From contig JBJOIT010000002.1 in the NCBI GenBank assembly GCA_046046915.1, positions 62,001 to 126,000 on the forward strand: a stretch of 64,000 bases of DNA, read 5' to 3'. Each line of letters starts with the position of its first letter. Positions within the stretch are counted from its first letter, which is position 1. Positions 8,322-16,901 of this stretch are shown one piece after another. The notes under the pieces are model-generated. The model saw only the letters and a program-made list of their open reading frames with translations. It made no database searches and had not been told where the DNA came from. Source of the stretch: JBEEJZ01 sp046046915. Lineage in GTDB: Bacteria > Pseudomonadota > Gammaproteobacteria > Burkholderiales > Burkholderiaceae_C. Both the position numbers and the translations under genes were made by a program.

Positions 8322-8354
8322 AACAGCGGCCTTGCGCCGCCGTCTGGCAATAAA

Positions 8355-8375
8355 AATGGCCCCGATGGGGCCATT
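8355..8375 (-). terminator. intrinsic terminator of the tRNA-Gly transcript
   Basis: Nine-base stem AATGGCCCC / GGGGCCATT with a three-base loop. Read on the minus strand it is followed directly by a T-run (TTTTTATTG), so it terminates the tRNA transcript. Read on the plus strand the tail is GTTCATTT, a weaker end for scoAB. Confidence 0.75.
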
Positions 8376-8382
8376 GTTCATT

Positions 8383-8456
8383 TGGAGCGGGTGATGGGAA
8401 TCGAACCCACGTTATTTGCTTGGGAAGCAAGAGTCCTACCATTGAACGACACCCGC
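8383..8456 (-). tRNA. tRNA-Gly (anticodon CCC)
   Basis: Seventy-four bases including an encoded CCA. On the minus strand the acceptor arm GCGGGTG pairs with CACCCGC, the D-arm is GTTC...GGAC, and the T-arm holds GGTTCGATTCCC. The anticodon loop TTCCCAA gives anticodon CCC (8422-8424), which reads GGG glycine codons. The first pair of the anticodon stem is C-A rather than a Watson-Crick pair. A terminator lies immediately downstream at 8355-8375. Confidence 0.93.
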
Positions 8457-8469
8457 GAAGCGACAGAGT

Positions 8470-9402
8470 TTACTGCAGAAGCTCGCCGGTTCTGACGCAG
8501 TTGCGGCCGGCGCTCTTGGCGGCATACAGGGCTTGATCTGCCCGTTTGAGCAGCTGCTGGACGGTCTCGGTCGTCTGGTATTGCACCACGCCAAAGCTTG
8601 CCGTGACGGTGCCCACGGCTGGGAGCGGCGAGGCCTGCAGGGAGGCCCTGAGCTTTTCTGCGAGCTGCTGCACTTGCACCACATCTGCATGGGGTACCAG
8701 CACGGCGAATTCTTCACCGCCGTAGCGGGCAAAGGTGTCTTCCTTGCGGATCTGGGTTTGAAGAATGCGGGAGACATGTTCCAGCACCGCGTCACCCGCA
8801 TCATGCCCATGCAGGTCATTGACCCGTTTGAAACGATCTACATCCAGCAGGATGACGGAAACCGGGGTGTTGTGGCGGTCACTGCGTGCGGCTTCGACTT
8901 CCAGCGTTTCCACGAAGTGGCGCCGATTGAAGGCAGAAGTCAGGTAATCGGTGGTGGCCAGTTTCTGCAGTTCCGCGGCCATGCCTTGGTTGTGCCGGAC
9001 CCACTGGCGCAGGCCTATCAGCAGCAAGGAAAAACCAATGACCTGAAACACACCCTCAAAGACGGTGTTGAGGATGTCCGCCATGTCCACCAACTCATCC
9101 AAGGTGTCAGTGGTCATGGAGACGGTCAGCCCGGTGAGGCCTGCCAGCATGGGCCAATAGGCTTTGCGCACCTGCGAGAGGCCCTGTATGACAAACAAGC
9201 CCGCGGCGGGCAGCAAAGACACGAGGGCCTCCGTCACCAGACTCGCGTAATCCACATGCTCTACGGGTGGGCTGATGAACAAGATTGCCAGGGCGTACAG
9301 GGTGGTCAGCAACACGACTGTCACGGCCAGGCCATAGGCCTTTTTAGGTCCGAATGCGGGTGCTTCTGCGTCTTTGTGACTGGTGGGTTTGTTGTTATTC
9401 AT
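8470..9402 (-). CDS. membrane-bound diguanylate cyclase (GGDEF)
   Basis: A 310-residue inner membrane protein expected to make cyclic di-GMP from two GTP. Four hydrophobic helices occupy about residues 23-131. The GGDEF domain follows from about residue 150, with LLDVDRFKRVNDLHGHDAGD for Mg/GTP binding and an intact active-site motif GGEEF. RKED lies five residues before GGEEF, which is the RxxD inhibitory site, so product feedback is likely. The start at 9402 (MNNNKPT) is preferred over 9435 because AGGAAGG precedes it. No EAL or receiver domain is present; the signal would be perceived by the membrane part. Confidence 0.9.
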   Translation of the reverse strand: MNNNKPTSHKDAEAPAFGPKKAYGLAVTVVLLTTLYALAILFISPPVEHVDYASLVTEALVSLLPAAGLFVIQGLSQVRKAYWPMLAGLTGLTVSMTTDTLDELVDMADILNTVFEGVFQVIGFSLLLIGLRQWVRHNQGMAAELQKLATTDYLTSAFNRRHFVETLEVEAARSDRHNTPVSVILLDVDRFKRVNDLHGHDAGDAVLEHVSRILQTQIRKEDTFARYGGEEFAVLVPHADVVQVQQLAEKLRASLQASPLPAVGTVTASFGVVQYQTTETVQQLLKRADQALYAAKSAGRNCVRTGELLQ

Positions 9403-9558
9403 GTGCCTTCCTGCGTTTGAAGTTACCACAGCCATTTGTGATCCACGTGACAGTGATTGCTTTTTTGCACCGTCTGTCGGGCTTGCGGGTCGTCAAGGCG
9501 ATGCGCTGCCCGCACTCCTAGACTGCCCACCACAACATTCAAACAGGGGGAAAGAACC

Positions 9559-10047
9559 ATGCGTATACCCAGACGATGGCGACTCAAGCACTGGCGGGCT
9601 CGGCGCTTGCTGCTACTGGCGGCGTTGGCGGCAAGCCAGGTGGCATGCACGGCACCTGCGACGCAAGAGCAAAGCGGCATGATCGTGGGCGGTTTGCTGG
9701 GAGGCGTGGTGGGGTCACAGGTAGGGCAGGGAACGGGTCGCACCGTGGCCACGGTGATTGGCACGCTGATTGGCGCCAACATTGGCGGCACGGTGGGGCG
9801 TTCCATGGACGAGAGCGACCGCCTCAAGACAGCGCATGCACTGGAGACTGTGCGTACCTCGGTGCCCACACACTGGGTCAACCCCGATACGCGTAACCAA
9901 TACACGGTGATTCCGACCAGCACCGTAGACACCCCGACTGGCCCGTGTCGTGAATACAAGATGAATGCGGTGGTGGGTGGCCGGACCGAGAAGGTGTACG
10001 GCACGGCCTGCCGTCAGAGCGACGGCAGCTGGAAGACCGTGCAGTGA
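9559..10047 (+). CDS. glycine-zipper 2TM outer-envelope lipoprotein (17 kDa antigen-like)
   Basis: A 162-residue predicted lipoprotein. The N-terminus is strongly basic (RRWRLKHWRARR), followed by a hydrophobic segment and a lipobox ending SQVAC. After it comes a glycine zipper GGLLGGVVGSQVGQGTGR repeated as IGANIGGTVGRSMDESDR, the pattern of the Rickettsia 17 kDa surface antigen and SlyB-type proteins. The C-terminal part carries REYKMNAVVGGRTEKVYGTA, a conserved tail in this family. The start at 9559 follows a GGGGGAAAG ribosome site; an upstream in-frame start has no support. Function is structural or envelope stress-related by family only. Confidence 0.8.
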   Translation: MRIPRRWRLKHWRARRLLLLAALAASQVACTAPATQEQSGMIVGGLLGGVVGSQVGQGTGRTVATVIGTLIGANIGGTVGRSMDESDRLKTAHALETVRTSVPTHWVNPDTRNQYTVIPTSTVDTPTGPCREYKMNAVVGGRTEKVYGTACRQSDGSWKTVQ

Positions 10048-10066
10048 ATCGCTGGGCAGACTGGGC

Positions 10067-11557
10067 TTACTTGAGGATGTCGCCCACGCACAGGTACTTG
10101 AGCTCGACGTAGTCGTCTATGCCGTGGTGCGAGCCCTCGCGGCCCAGGCCTGACTGCTTGACGCCGCCGAAAGGCACATGTTCGGTAGCCAAAATGCCTA
10201 CGTTGATGCCCACCATGCCGTACTCCAGTGCCTCGCTGACCCGGAAGATGCGGCCCACGTCGCGGCTGTAAAAGTAGCTGGCCAGGCCGAATTCGGTGTT
10301 ATTGGCGGCATCGATGGCTTCTTGTTCGGTGCTGAACTTGAAGATGGGCGCGAAGGGGCCAAAGGTTTCCTCGCGGGCACACAGCATGTCGGCGGTGGCA
10401 TCGGCCACCACGGTGGGTTCAAAAAACTGACCCGAGCCCAGGTCAGACAAACGCTTGCCGCCCACCAGCACACGAGCGCCCTTGGCCACGGCGTCATCGA
10501 CATGGCGCTGCACTTTTTCCAGTGCAGCTTCTTCAATCAATGGGCCCTGGTTCACATCGGCATCGAAGCCGTTGCCGACCTTGGCTGTGCGCACCTTGGC
10601 TGCAAACTTGGCCACGAATTCGTCGTAAACACCCGCTTGCACATACAAGCGGTTGGAACACACACAGGTCTGGCCAGCGTTGCGGTACTTGCTGGCAAAT
10701 GCGCCTTCAACCGCCGACTCAATATCGGCATCGTCAAACACGATGAAGGGCGCATTGCCCCCCAGCTCCAAAGACATCTTTTTGACCGTGGGGGCAGATT
10801 GCGCCATGAGGATGCGGCCCACTTCCGTGCTGCCGGTAAAGCTGATGTGGCGTACCACGTCGCTGGCGCACAGCACCTTGCCCACGGTAATCGACTGGTC
10901 GCTGTCGGCGGTGATCATGTTCAGCACGCCTGCGGGGATACCGGCGCGCAGGGCCAGTTCGGCGGCGGCCAGCGCAGTGAGCGGCGTCAGCTCGGCGGGT
11001 TTGATGATCACCGGGCAGCCTGCCGCCAGCGCGGGCGCCACTTTGCGGGTGATCATGGCGATGGGAAAGTTCCAGGGCGTGATGGCCGCGCACACGCCGA
11101 TGGGTTGGCGCAGCACCATCAGGCGGCGGTTGTTGTCAAACTGGGGCAGCGTCTCGCCATTGATGCGCTTGGCTTCTTCGGCAAACCACTCTACAAAACT
11201 GGCGCCATAGGCCACTTCGCCCTTGGCCTCCGGCAGGGGCTTGCCCTGTTCGGCCGTCATGATGCGACCCAAATCGTCCTGGTTGGCCATCAGCAGGTCA
11301 AACCACTTGCGCAGAATGATGCTGCGCTCCTTGGCAGTCTTGTTTTTCCAGGCCGGCCAGGCAGCGTTGGCTGCGGTAATGGCATCTTGCGCCTCAGCCG
11401 GGCCGAGGTTGGCAACGTCAGCCAGCTTGCGGCCCGTGGCGGGGTCGAGCACATCAAAGCGACTGCTGCCGGCCACCCACTGACCGTTGATGAGTGCGTC
11501 GGTCTTAAGCAGAGTGGGGTCTTTGAGTTGTGACAGGGGCGAAGTGGTCATGGTCAT
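10067..11557 (-). CDS. gabD: NAD(P)+-dependent succinate-semialdehyde dehydrogenase
   Basis: A 496-residue aldehyde dehydrogenase expected to oxidise succinate semialdehyde to succinate, the last step of GABA catabolism. ITPWNFPIAMITRK, ELGGNAPFIVFDDAD (general base Glu) and NAGQTCVCSN (nucleophilic Cys, about residue 298) are all intact. The CVC following the catalytic Thr-Cys and the FGGVKQSGLGREG segment fit the GabD subgroup. It is the last gene of the minus-strand gabT-to-gabD run, 72 bases after gbuA. The start is 11557 or 11551 (two ATGs); no clear ribosome site distinguishes them. The pathway assignment is strengthened by gabT and gbuA in the same operon. Confidence 0.9.
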   Translation of the reverse strand: MTMTTSPLSQLKDPTLLKTDALINGQWVAGSSRFDVLDPATGRKLADVANLGPAEAQDAITAANAAWPAWKNKTAKERSIILRKWFDLLMANQDDLGRIMTAEQGKPLPEAKGEVAYGASFVEWFAEEAKRINGETLPQFDNNRRLMVLRQPIGVCAAITPWNFPIAMITRKVAPALAAGCPVIIKPAELTPLTALAAAELALRAGIPAGVLNMITADSDQSITVGKVLCASDVVRHISFTGSTEVGRILMAQSAPTVKKMSLELGGNAPFIVFDDADIESAVEGAFASKYRNAGQTCVCSNRLYVQAGVYDEFVAKFAAKVRTAKVGNGFDADVNQGPLIEEAALEKVQRHVDDAVAKGARVLVGGKRLSDLGSGQFFEPTVVADATADMLCAREETFGPFAPIFKFSTEQEAIDAANNTEFGLASYFYSRDVGRIFRVSEALEYGMVGINVGILATEHVPFGGVKQSGLGREGSHHGIDDYVELKYLCVGDILK

Positions 11558-11629
11558 TCGTTGACGTTGAAAGTAATAGCTTGGATATGTCTCCGGGCGG
11601 CAACCATACCGCAGGTCAGAAAGTTCTAC

Positions 11630-12574
11630 CTATCGGTAACGCACTCCTGGCAGTACACAGAGCATTTCGTACAGCAGATTGGCGCCCAGCAAGGCTGTGT
11701 TGCCGTTGGGGTCGTAGGGGGGCGACACTTCCACCAGGTCACATCCCACCAGGTTCAGGCCTCGGCAACCGCGCACGATCTCCAGCGCTTGGGGCACCGT
11801 GAGGCCGCCGATTTCTGGGGTGCCGGTGCCGCCGGCAAAGGCAGGGTCGATACCGTCGATATCAAAACTGAGGTAGCAAGGTGCGTCGCCGATGGCAGCC
11901 CGTATGCGCGTCATCAGGGGCGACAGAGACTGGTACCAGACCTCGTGGGCCTGCACGACTGAGAAGCCTTGCTGACGCGGCCAGTCAAAATCCTCGGCGC
12001 TGTAACCACTGCCGCGCAAGCCGATTTGCCAGACCTTGCTGGTTTGCAGCAGGCCTTCTTCCACCGCCCTGCGAAAAGGGGTGCCGTGGGCGATGCGCTC
12101 ACCAAACATGTCGTCGTTGACGTCGGCATGCGCATCAACGTGTACCAACGCGACCGGGCCGTGCTGGCGTGCCACGGCTCGCAGGATGGGCAGCACAATG
12201 GTGTGATCGCCACCCAGCGTCAAAGGAATGCAGCCTGCTTGAAGGATGGGATGGTAGTGCTGCTCGATGATCTCCACCGATTTAGACAAGTTGTAGGTGT
12301 TGATCGGCACGTCGCCAAGATCGGCTACTTGCAGGGCGTCGAAGGGCGCAGCCCCAGTGGCCATGTTGTATGGGCGGATCAGACTAGATTCAGCCCGAAT
12401 CTGGCGCGGGCCAAAGCGGGTGCCCGGCCGGTGGCTGGTGCCTATGTCCAGCGGCACGCCCACAAAGCCTGCGTTTAGACCCTCAGGGCTGGCCGCTGTG
12501 GGCAGGCGCATCATGGTTGCTAGCCCACCGAAGCGGGGCATGCTGTTTCCGCCCAAGGGTTGGTTGAAGGTCAT
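11630..12574 (-). CDS. gbuA: guanidinobutyrase (ureohydrolase family)
   Basis: A 314-residue arginase/agmatinase-family enzyme. The two-manganese ligand motifs GGDHT, HVDAHADVND and SFDIDGIDP are all present. The N-terminal block QPLGGNSMPRFGG and NMATGAAPFDALQVADLGDV closely match Pseudomonas GbuA as I recall it, favouring hydrolysis of 4-guanidinobutyrate to urea and GABA over agmatine hydrolysis. Context supports this, because gabT and gabD, which consume GABA, lie in the same operon. An agmatinase role (agmatine to putrescine) cannot be excluded from sequence alone. It starts 16 bases after the permease stop. Confidence 0.82.
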   Translation of the reverse strand: MTFNQPLGGNSMPRFGGLATMMRLPTAASPEGLNAGFVGVPLDIGTSHRPGTRFGPRQIRAESSLIRPYNMATGAAPFDALQVADLGDVPINTYNLSKSVEIIEQHYHPILQAGCIPLTLGGDHTIVLPILRAVARQHGPVALVHVDAHADVNDDMFGERIAHGTPFRRAVEEGLLQTSKVWQIGLRGSGYSAEDFDWPRQQGFSVVQAHEVWYQSLSPLMTRIRAAIGDAPCYLSFDIDGIDPAFAGGTGTPEIGGLTVPQALEIVRGCRGLNLVGCDLVEVSPPYDPNGNTALLGANLLYEMLCVLPGVRYR

Positions 12575-12590
12575 GGCGTGTCTTAGGCTG

Positions 12591-13406
12591 TTATTTGGCT
12601 CGCCCGCGCAGCCATTCCAGCACCATCATCAACATGGCGGTAAACAGGATCAGCAGGGTCGCGACAGCTGCGATGGTGGGTGAGATGTTTTCTCGGATCC
12701 CGGTGAACATTTGGCGCGGCAGGGTGGTTTGCATGGGCCCCGCCAGAAAAAGCGTCACCACCACTTCGTCGAACGAGGTGGCAAAGGCGAACAGTGCGCC
12801 CGACACCACCCCCGGCGCAATCACCGGCAGCGTGACCCGGAAGAAAGTCTGCAAGGGTCCGGCCCCTAAACTCAAACTGGCTTTGACCAAATTCTGGTTG
12901 AAGCCTTGCAAGGTGGCCAGAACCGTGGTCAGTACAAACGGGGCTCCTAGTGCAGCGTGTACCAGGACCAGCGCCATGTAGGAGTCAGACAGGCCTACCT
13001 TGGCGAAAAACAGATAGGTACTGACACCGACCACAACGATGGGTACCACCATAGGTGCGATCAGCAGGCTGGTGATGATGCCTTTGCCGGCAAACTGAAC
13101 CCTTGCCAAGCCCACTGCTGCCAGCGTACCCAGAACCGTGGCCAGTACGGTTGCCAGAGGTGCGACGATGAAACTGTTGCGCGCAGCGCGAGCCCAGTCT
13201 TCCGATGAAAAAAGCTCCCGGTACCAGCGCAAGGACCAGCTTGGTATCGGGTATGCCAGAAAGGAGCTGTCGCTGAACGACAGCGGAATGATCACCACGA
13301 TGGGCAGCAGCAAAAAGCCCAGAACACCTGCACAAGCCAGGCGCAGGCCATACCAGCCCAGCTTGTCGGCCAGCGTGTAGTAAGCGGGAAACGAGGGACT
13401 CTGCAT
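12591..13406 (-). CDS. ABC transporter permease, PotC-type
   Basis: A 271-residue inner membrane permease with about six helices of the spermidine/putrescine (PotC-like) class. The EAA loop that contacts the ATPase is visible as SLSLGAGPLQTFFRVTLPVI. It begins only two bases after the stop of the other permease, so the two are translated together as the heterodimeric channel. It sits between the transport genes and gbuA, which suggests that the imported compound is 4-guanidinobutyrate, GABA or a related amine. That substrate assignment is inference. Confidence 0.88.
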   Translation of the reverse strand: MQSPSFPAYYTLADKLGWYGLRLACAGVLGFLLLPIVVIIPLSFSDSSFLAYPIPSWSLRWYRELFSSEDWARAARNSFIVAPLATVLATVLGTLAAVGLARVQFAGKGIITSLLIAPMVVPIVVVGVSTYLFFAKVGLSDSYMALVLVHAALGAPFVLTTVLATLQGFNQNLVKASLSLGAGPLQTFFRVTLPVIAPGVVSGALFAFATSFDEVVVTLFLAGPMQTTLPRQMFTGIRENISPTIAAVATLLILFTAMLMMVLEWLRGRAK

Positions 13407-13408
13407 GT

Positions 13409-14680
13409 TCAGCCCAGGCTCAGTTCTGCTTTGCCGAAGCGGCGATAGAAGGCATACAGCACCAGGGTGGTGCTGAGTAAAACAGCACCTAGGGCACAGG
13501 CCATGCCCCAGTTCACCTCTACGTTGGTGTACTGCGCTACGTAGTAGCTCAGCATCTGGTCACCCGCGCCGCCCAACAGCGCCGGAGTGACGTAGTAGCC
13601 GATGGAGGTGATGAACACCAGCAGTCCACCGGCCGCCAGACCCGGGTAGGTTTGGGGCACATACACCCGGAAAAACGCCGCCAGGGGAGCGCTGCCCAAA
13701 GACACGGCGGCCCGCAGGTAGTTGGGTGGCACAGATTTCATCACGCTGTACAGCGGCAGGATCATGAAAGGCAGCAGGATGTGCACCATGGCAATCACGA
13801 CGCCCAGCCTGTTAAACAGCAATGCCAGGGGTTCGCTGGTCAGGCCGGTTTCCATCAGAAGACGGTTTACCAGTCCGTTGGATTGCAAAAGCACGATCCA
13901 GGCAGCAATACGCACCAGAACGGAGGTCCAGAAAGGCAGCAGGACCAAAATCATCATCAGGTTGGCACGTCGCTCGCTCAAGGTGGACAACCAATAGGCC
14001 AGCGGGTATCCCAGCACGATGCACACCAAGGTGACCACCGCGCTGATGTAAAAGGTTCGAAGCAGGATTTGACTGAAGGCGGCCTCTTCTGCCCCCACAC
14101 GCACGATGTCACCGCGCGAGTCGCGTTTGAGATCCACCGAGGCCAGCAGATAGTCGGGTGTCCAGCGCGAGCTGTTTTTGGCGATGGCCCACCAATAAGG
14201 CAGCTCGCCCCAGCGGGGGTCGTGCGCGAGCAGTTTTTCTTTGGCTTCAGAAGGGGAGAGTTTCTCGCCCAATGGCAATGCGCGATAGGTGCCCATGATC
14301 AGCGAGCGGGCACCGGGCACCTCGCTGTTGAGTCGCCGGGCCAATACGCCGGCTTGAGCCGTTTCGGGCACCGCGCCCAAGTCAGCCAGTACAGCCGCAT
14401 AGGCTTGCTCGGGCGGTAGGGATTGCCTATCCCAGCCCGACAGTGCAGAGCCCGTTTGGCTGAGGGCATCAGCCACCTCAGGGTTTTCGATGGATCGCAC
14501 TAAAAGTGCGCCCAGCGGCACCAAAAAAGTGACCGCCAGGAACACCAGCAAAGGCAGGGTGAGCGCCATGGCACGCCAGCGCCTGCGGCGCTCGACGCGT
14601 TGCAACTGCGCTGCCAGTCCCGTACCAGCCAAAGTGGGGCTTGGGCCGGCCGTGGGGGGCAAGTGCGCGGTCGCTGTCAT
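13409..14680 (-). CDS. ABC transporter permease, PotB-type with extended periplasmic loop
   Basis: A 423-residue permease, roughly 120-130 residues longer than typical PotB. The first helix (LTLPLLVFLAVTFLVPLGAL) is followed by a long hydrophilic stretch (about residues 65-205) before the remaining helices. Such an insert between helices 1 and 2 would be periplasmic. The EAA loop appears as AVSLGSAPLAAFFRVYVPQT near the C-terminus. Gene order (binding protein, permease, permease) is canonical. The partner permease starts two bases downstream. Confidence 0.86.
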   Translation of the reverse strand: MTATAHLPPTAGPSPTLAGTGLAAQLQRVERRRRWRAMALTLPLLVFLAVTFLVPLGALLVRSIENPEVADALSQTGSALSGWDRQSLPPEQAYAAVLADLGAVPETAQAGVLARRLNSEVPGARSLIMGTYRALPLGEKLSPSEAKEKLLAHDPRWGELPYWWAIAKNSSRWTPDYLLASVDLKRDSRGDIVRVGAEEAAFSQILLRTFYISAVVTLVCIVLGYPLAYWLSTLSERRANLMMILVLLPFWTSVLVRIAAWIVLLQSNGLVNRLLMETGLTSEPLALLFNRLGVVIAMVHILLPFMILPLYSVMKSVPPNYLRAAVSLGSAPLAAFFRVYVPQTYPGLAAGGLLVFITSIGYYVTPALLGGAGDQMLSYYVAQYTNVEVNWGMACALGAVLLSTTLVLYAFYRRFGKAELSLG

Positions 14681-14703
14681 GGGCTCACTGTGCTATCAAG
14701 GGC

Positions 14704-15735
14704 TTACTGTGCAGCCCAGGCGGCAAAACGCTTTTCAAGCGCTTCACCCTGGTCAGCCCAGAAAGCGATGTTGAACTGCAGCGCGTCCTTGCCGTTGGTG
14801 GGCGAGGTGGGCAGGTCGGCCAGGACCTTGGCGTCCAGCTTGGCCAGGGCCTTGTTGTTGGTCGGGCCGTAAGCGATGTTGCGAGCGTACTCGGCTTGCG
14901 CATCGGCAGTGCTAGCCAGCGCAATGAACTTCATCGCCAGATCCTTGTTGGGGCCACCCTTGGGCATGACCCAGTAGTCGAGGTCATAAATGCCGCCGGT
15001 CCAGGTGATCTTGAGGTTCTTGCCTTCGCGCTGTGCTGCATCAATACGACCGTTGTAAACGGTGCTCAACGCCACGTCGCCAGCCACCAGGAACTGGGGA
15101 GGTTGCGCGCCGGCTTCCCACCACTGGATGTTGGGCTTGAGTTCTGCCATCTTCTTGAAGGCGCGGTCGGCGCCTTCTTTGGTAGCCAACACCTTGTAAA
15201 CATCGGCACCCTTGACGCCGTCGGCCATCAGTGCGAATTCGAGGTTGTAGCGGGCACCCTTACGCAGGCCACGCTTGCCGGGGATCTTTTTGGTGTCCCA
15301 GAAGTCAGCCCATGTGGCGGGCGCAGTCTTGAGCTTGTCGGCGTTATAGGCCATGACGGTGGACCAGATGAACACACCCACGCCGCACTCATGAACGGCA
15401 GCGGGCTGGAAGTCGGCCTTGTTGCCTACTTTGCTCCAGTCGATCTTTTCAAACAGGCCTTCATCGCATCCACGGTTGACGTCGGGACTCTCGACTTCGA
15501 CCACGTCCCAGGTGACCTTCTTGGCTTCCACCATGGCCTTGATCTTGGCCTGCTCGCCGTTGTATTCGACGGGCACGATCTTGCCGGCGCCGGTCTTCTC
15601 GAAAGCCTCAAAGTAGGCCTTTTTTTGCGCGGCACCGTTGGCACCGCCGAAGTTCACGACGGTGAGCTGGCTTTGCGCCCAGGCGGGCAATACCAGGCCA
15701 GCGACCAGGGTCATCACGAGAGGTTTGAGTTTCAT
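14704..15735 (-). CDS. periplasmic substrate-binding protein, spermidine/putrescine type
   Basis: A 343-residue PotD/PotF-like binding protein. A signal peptide of about 20 residues ends at AWA before QSQLTVVNFGG. WDVVEVESPDVNRGCDEGLFEKIDW and the tryptophan-rich WWEAGAQPPQFLVAGDVAL are consistent with amine-binding family members. It delivers its ligand to the permease pair encoded just downstream. A strong AGGAGAC ribosome site precedes the start, as expected for the most abundant component. Given the surrounding gbuA/gabT/gabD genes, 4-guanidinobutyrate or GABA is the most economical ligand hypothesis. Confidence 0.87.
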   Translation of the reverse strand: MKLKPLVMTLVAGLVLPAWAQSQLTVVNFGGANGAAQKKAYFEAFEKTGAGKIVPVEYNGEQAKIKAMVEAKKVTWDVVEVESPDVNRGCDEGLFEKIDWSKVGNKADFQPAAVHECGVGVFIWSTVMAYNADKLKTAPATWADFWDTKKIPGKRGLRKGARYNLEFALMADGVKGADVYKVLATKEGADRAFKKMAELKPNIQWWEAGAQPPQFLVAGDVALSTVYNGRIDAAQREGKNLKITWTGGIYDLDYWVMPKGGPNKDLAMKFIALASTADAQAEYARNIAYGPTNNKALAKLDAKVLADLPTSPTNGKDALQFNIAFWADQGEALEKRFAAWAAQ

Positions 15736-15782
15736 GGATGTCTCCTATTAGATAAATGAAGTGGAGGAAGAAAGCGCTGGGG

Positions 15783-16859
15783 TCAGCGATACACACGCAG
15801 GTGTTCTTGGGGGGCGCGCACTCGAATGCGCTGCCCTGTGATGGGGACATTTTGTTGGGCAAGTGCCAGCTTGATGGTGGCGTCGGGTTGACCATCGAGC
15901 TGGCAGCGCAGGCGCAGGTGGTCGCCAAAGTACATCAAGTCGGCTACCGTGGCTTCGAAGCTGTTGGTATCGGCCTCAGTTGCCAGATGCAGGCGCTCGG
16001 GCCGAACACCGCAGTGAATGGCATCGCCCGCCTGGGCGCCATTCACATTGATGCCCCGTAGCCGGACGCCATTGGACAGGTGCACCTCGCAACTGTCTCC
16101 ATCAGAGTGGCTGACCGTGCCGTGCAGAACCGTGCTGTCGCCCACGAAGCCGGCCACAAAGCGGTTAGCAGGCGTTTCGTATAGCTTGTCCACTGTGTCG
16201 ATCTGCTGAATGGCACCATCATTGAAAACAGCGACCCGGTCCGACATGGTGAGTGCTTCGGTCTGGTCATGCGTGACATACACGAAAGTCACACCCAGTC
16301 GCCGGTGCAAGGCTTTCAGCTCGATCTGCATGTGCTCGCGCAGCTGTTTGTCCAGAGCGCCCAGTGGCTCGTCCATGAGAACGAGTTGCGGGTCAAACAC
16401 CAAGGCCCGCGCCAACGCTACGCGTTGCTGCTGCCCACCGGACAACTGTGAGGGGTAGCGGTCCCCCATGGGGCCAAGCTGCACCATCTCCAGGGCACGT
16501 GCCACCTTGGCTTGGCAATCCGCTGCAGACAACTTGCGCACCGTCAGCGGGTAGGCAATGTTGGCGGCAACAGTCATGTGCGGAAACAGCGCATAGTTTT
16601 GAAACACCATGCCGAAGTTGCGTTTGTGTGGCGGCGTGCGGGTGATCGGCACCCCGCTGAGGCTGATCTCGCCCGCTGTGGGCGACTCGAAACCCGCCAG
16701 CATCATGAGCGTGGTGGTCTTGCCCGACCCCGACGGTCCCAGCAGGGACAAGAACTCACCCCGACGGATGTCCAGATTCAGATCCCGCACCACCAGGCTT
16801 TTACCGTCATAGGTTTTTTGAACACCGGTAAAGCTGACGAGTGCGGGTGGCTGGGTCAT
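15783..16859 (-). CDS. ABC transporter ATPase, PotA-type
   Basis: A 358-residue ATPase that powers the importer. Walker A GPSGSGKTTTLMMLAG, the Q-loop in GMVFQNYALFPHMTV, the signature LSGGQQQRVALARAL and Walker B LVLMDEP followed by LDKQLRE are intact. The C-terminal 110 residues form a TOBE-like domain of the kind found in PotA/UgpC ATPases. It lies between gabT and the binding protein with short spacers of 42 and 47 bases, consistent with one transcript. Confidence 0.92.
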   Translation of the reverse strand: MTQPPALVSFTGVQKTYDGKSLVVRDLNLDIRRGEFLSLLGPSGSGKTTTLMMLAGFESPTAGEISLSGVPITRTPPHKRNFGMVFQNYALFPHMTVAANIAYPLTVRKLSAADCQAKVARALEMVQLGPMGDRYPSQLSGGQQQRVALARALVFDPQLVLMDEPLGALDKQLREHMQIELKALHRRLGVTFVYVTHDQTEALTMSDRVAVFNDGAIQQIDTVDKLYETPANRFVAGFVGDSTVLHGTVSHSDGDSCEVHLSNGVRLRGINVNGAQAGDAIHCGVRPERLHLATEADTNSFEATVADLMYFGDHLRLRCQLDGQPDATIKLALAQQNVPITGQRIRVRAPQEHLRVYR

Positions 16860-16901
16860 CGTTGGGAGGTCGAAGTAATGAACAAAAGTCTCAGGCCAAC
16901 A

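Noticed and set aside
10178..11533. 451-codon open frame antisense to gabD
   Set aside because: Complete overlap with a certain aldehyde dehydrogenase; composition is typical of a reverse-strand shadow.
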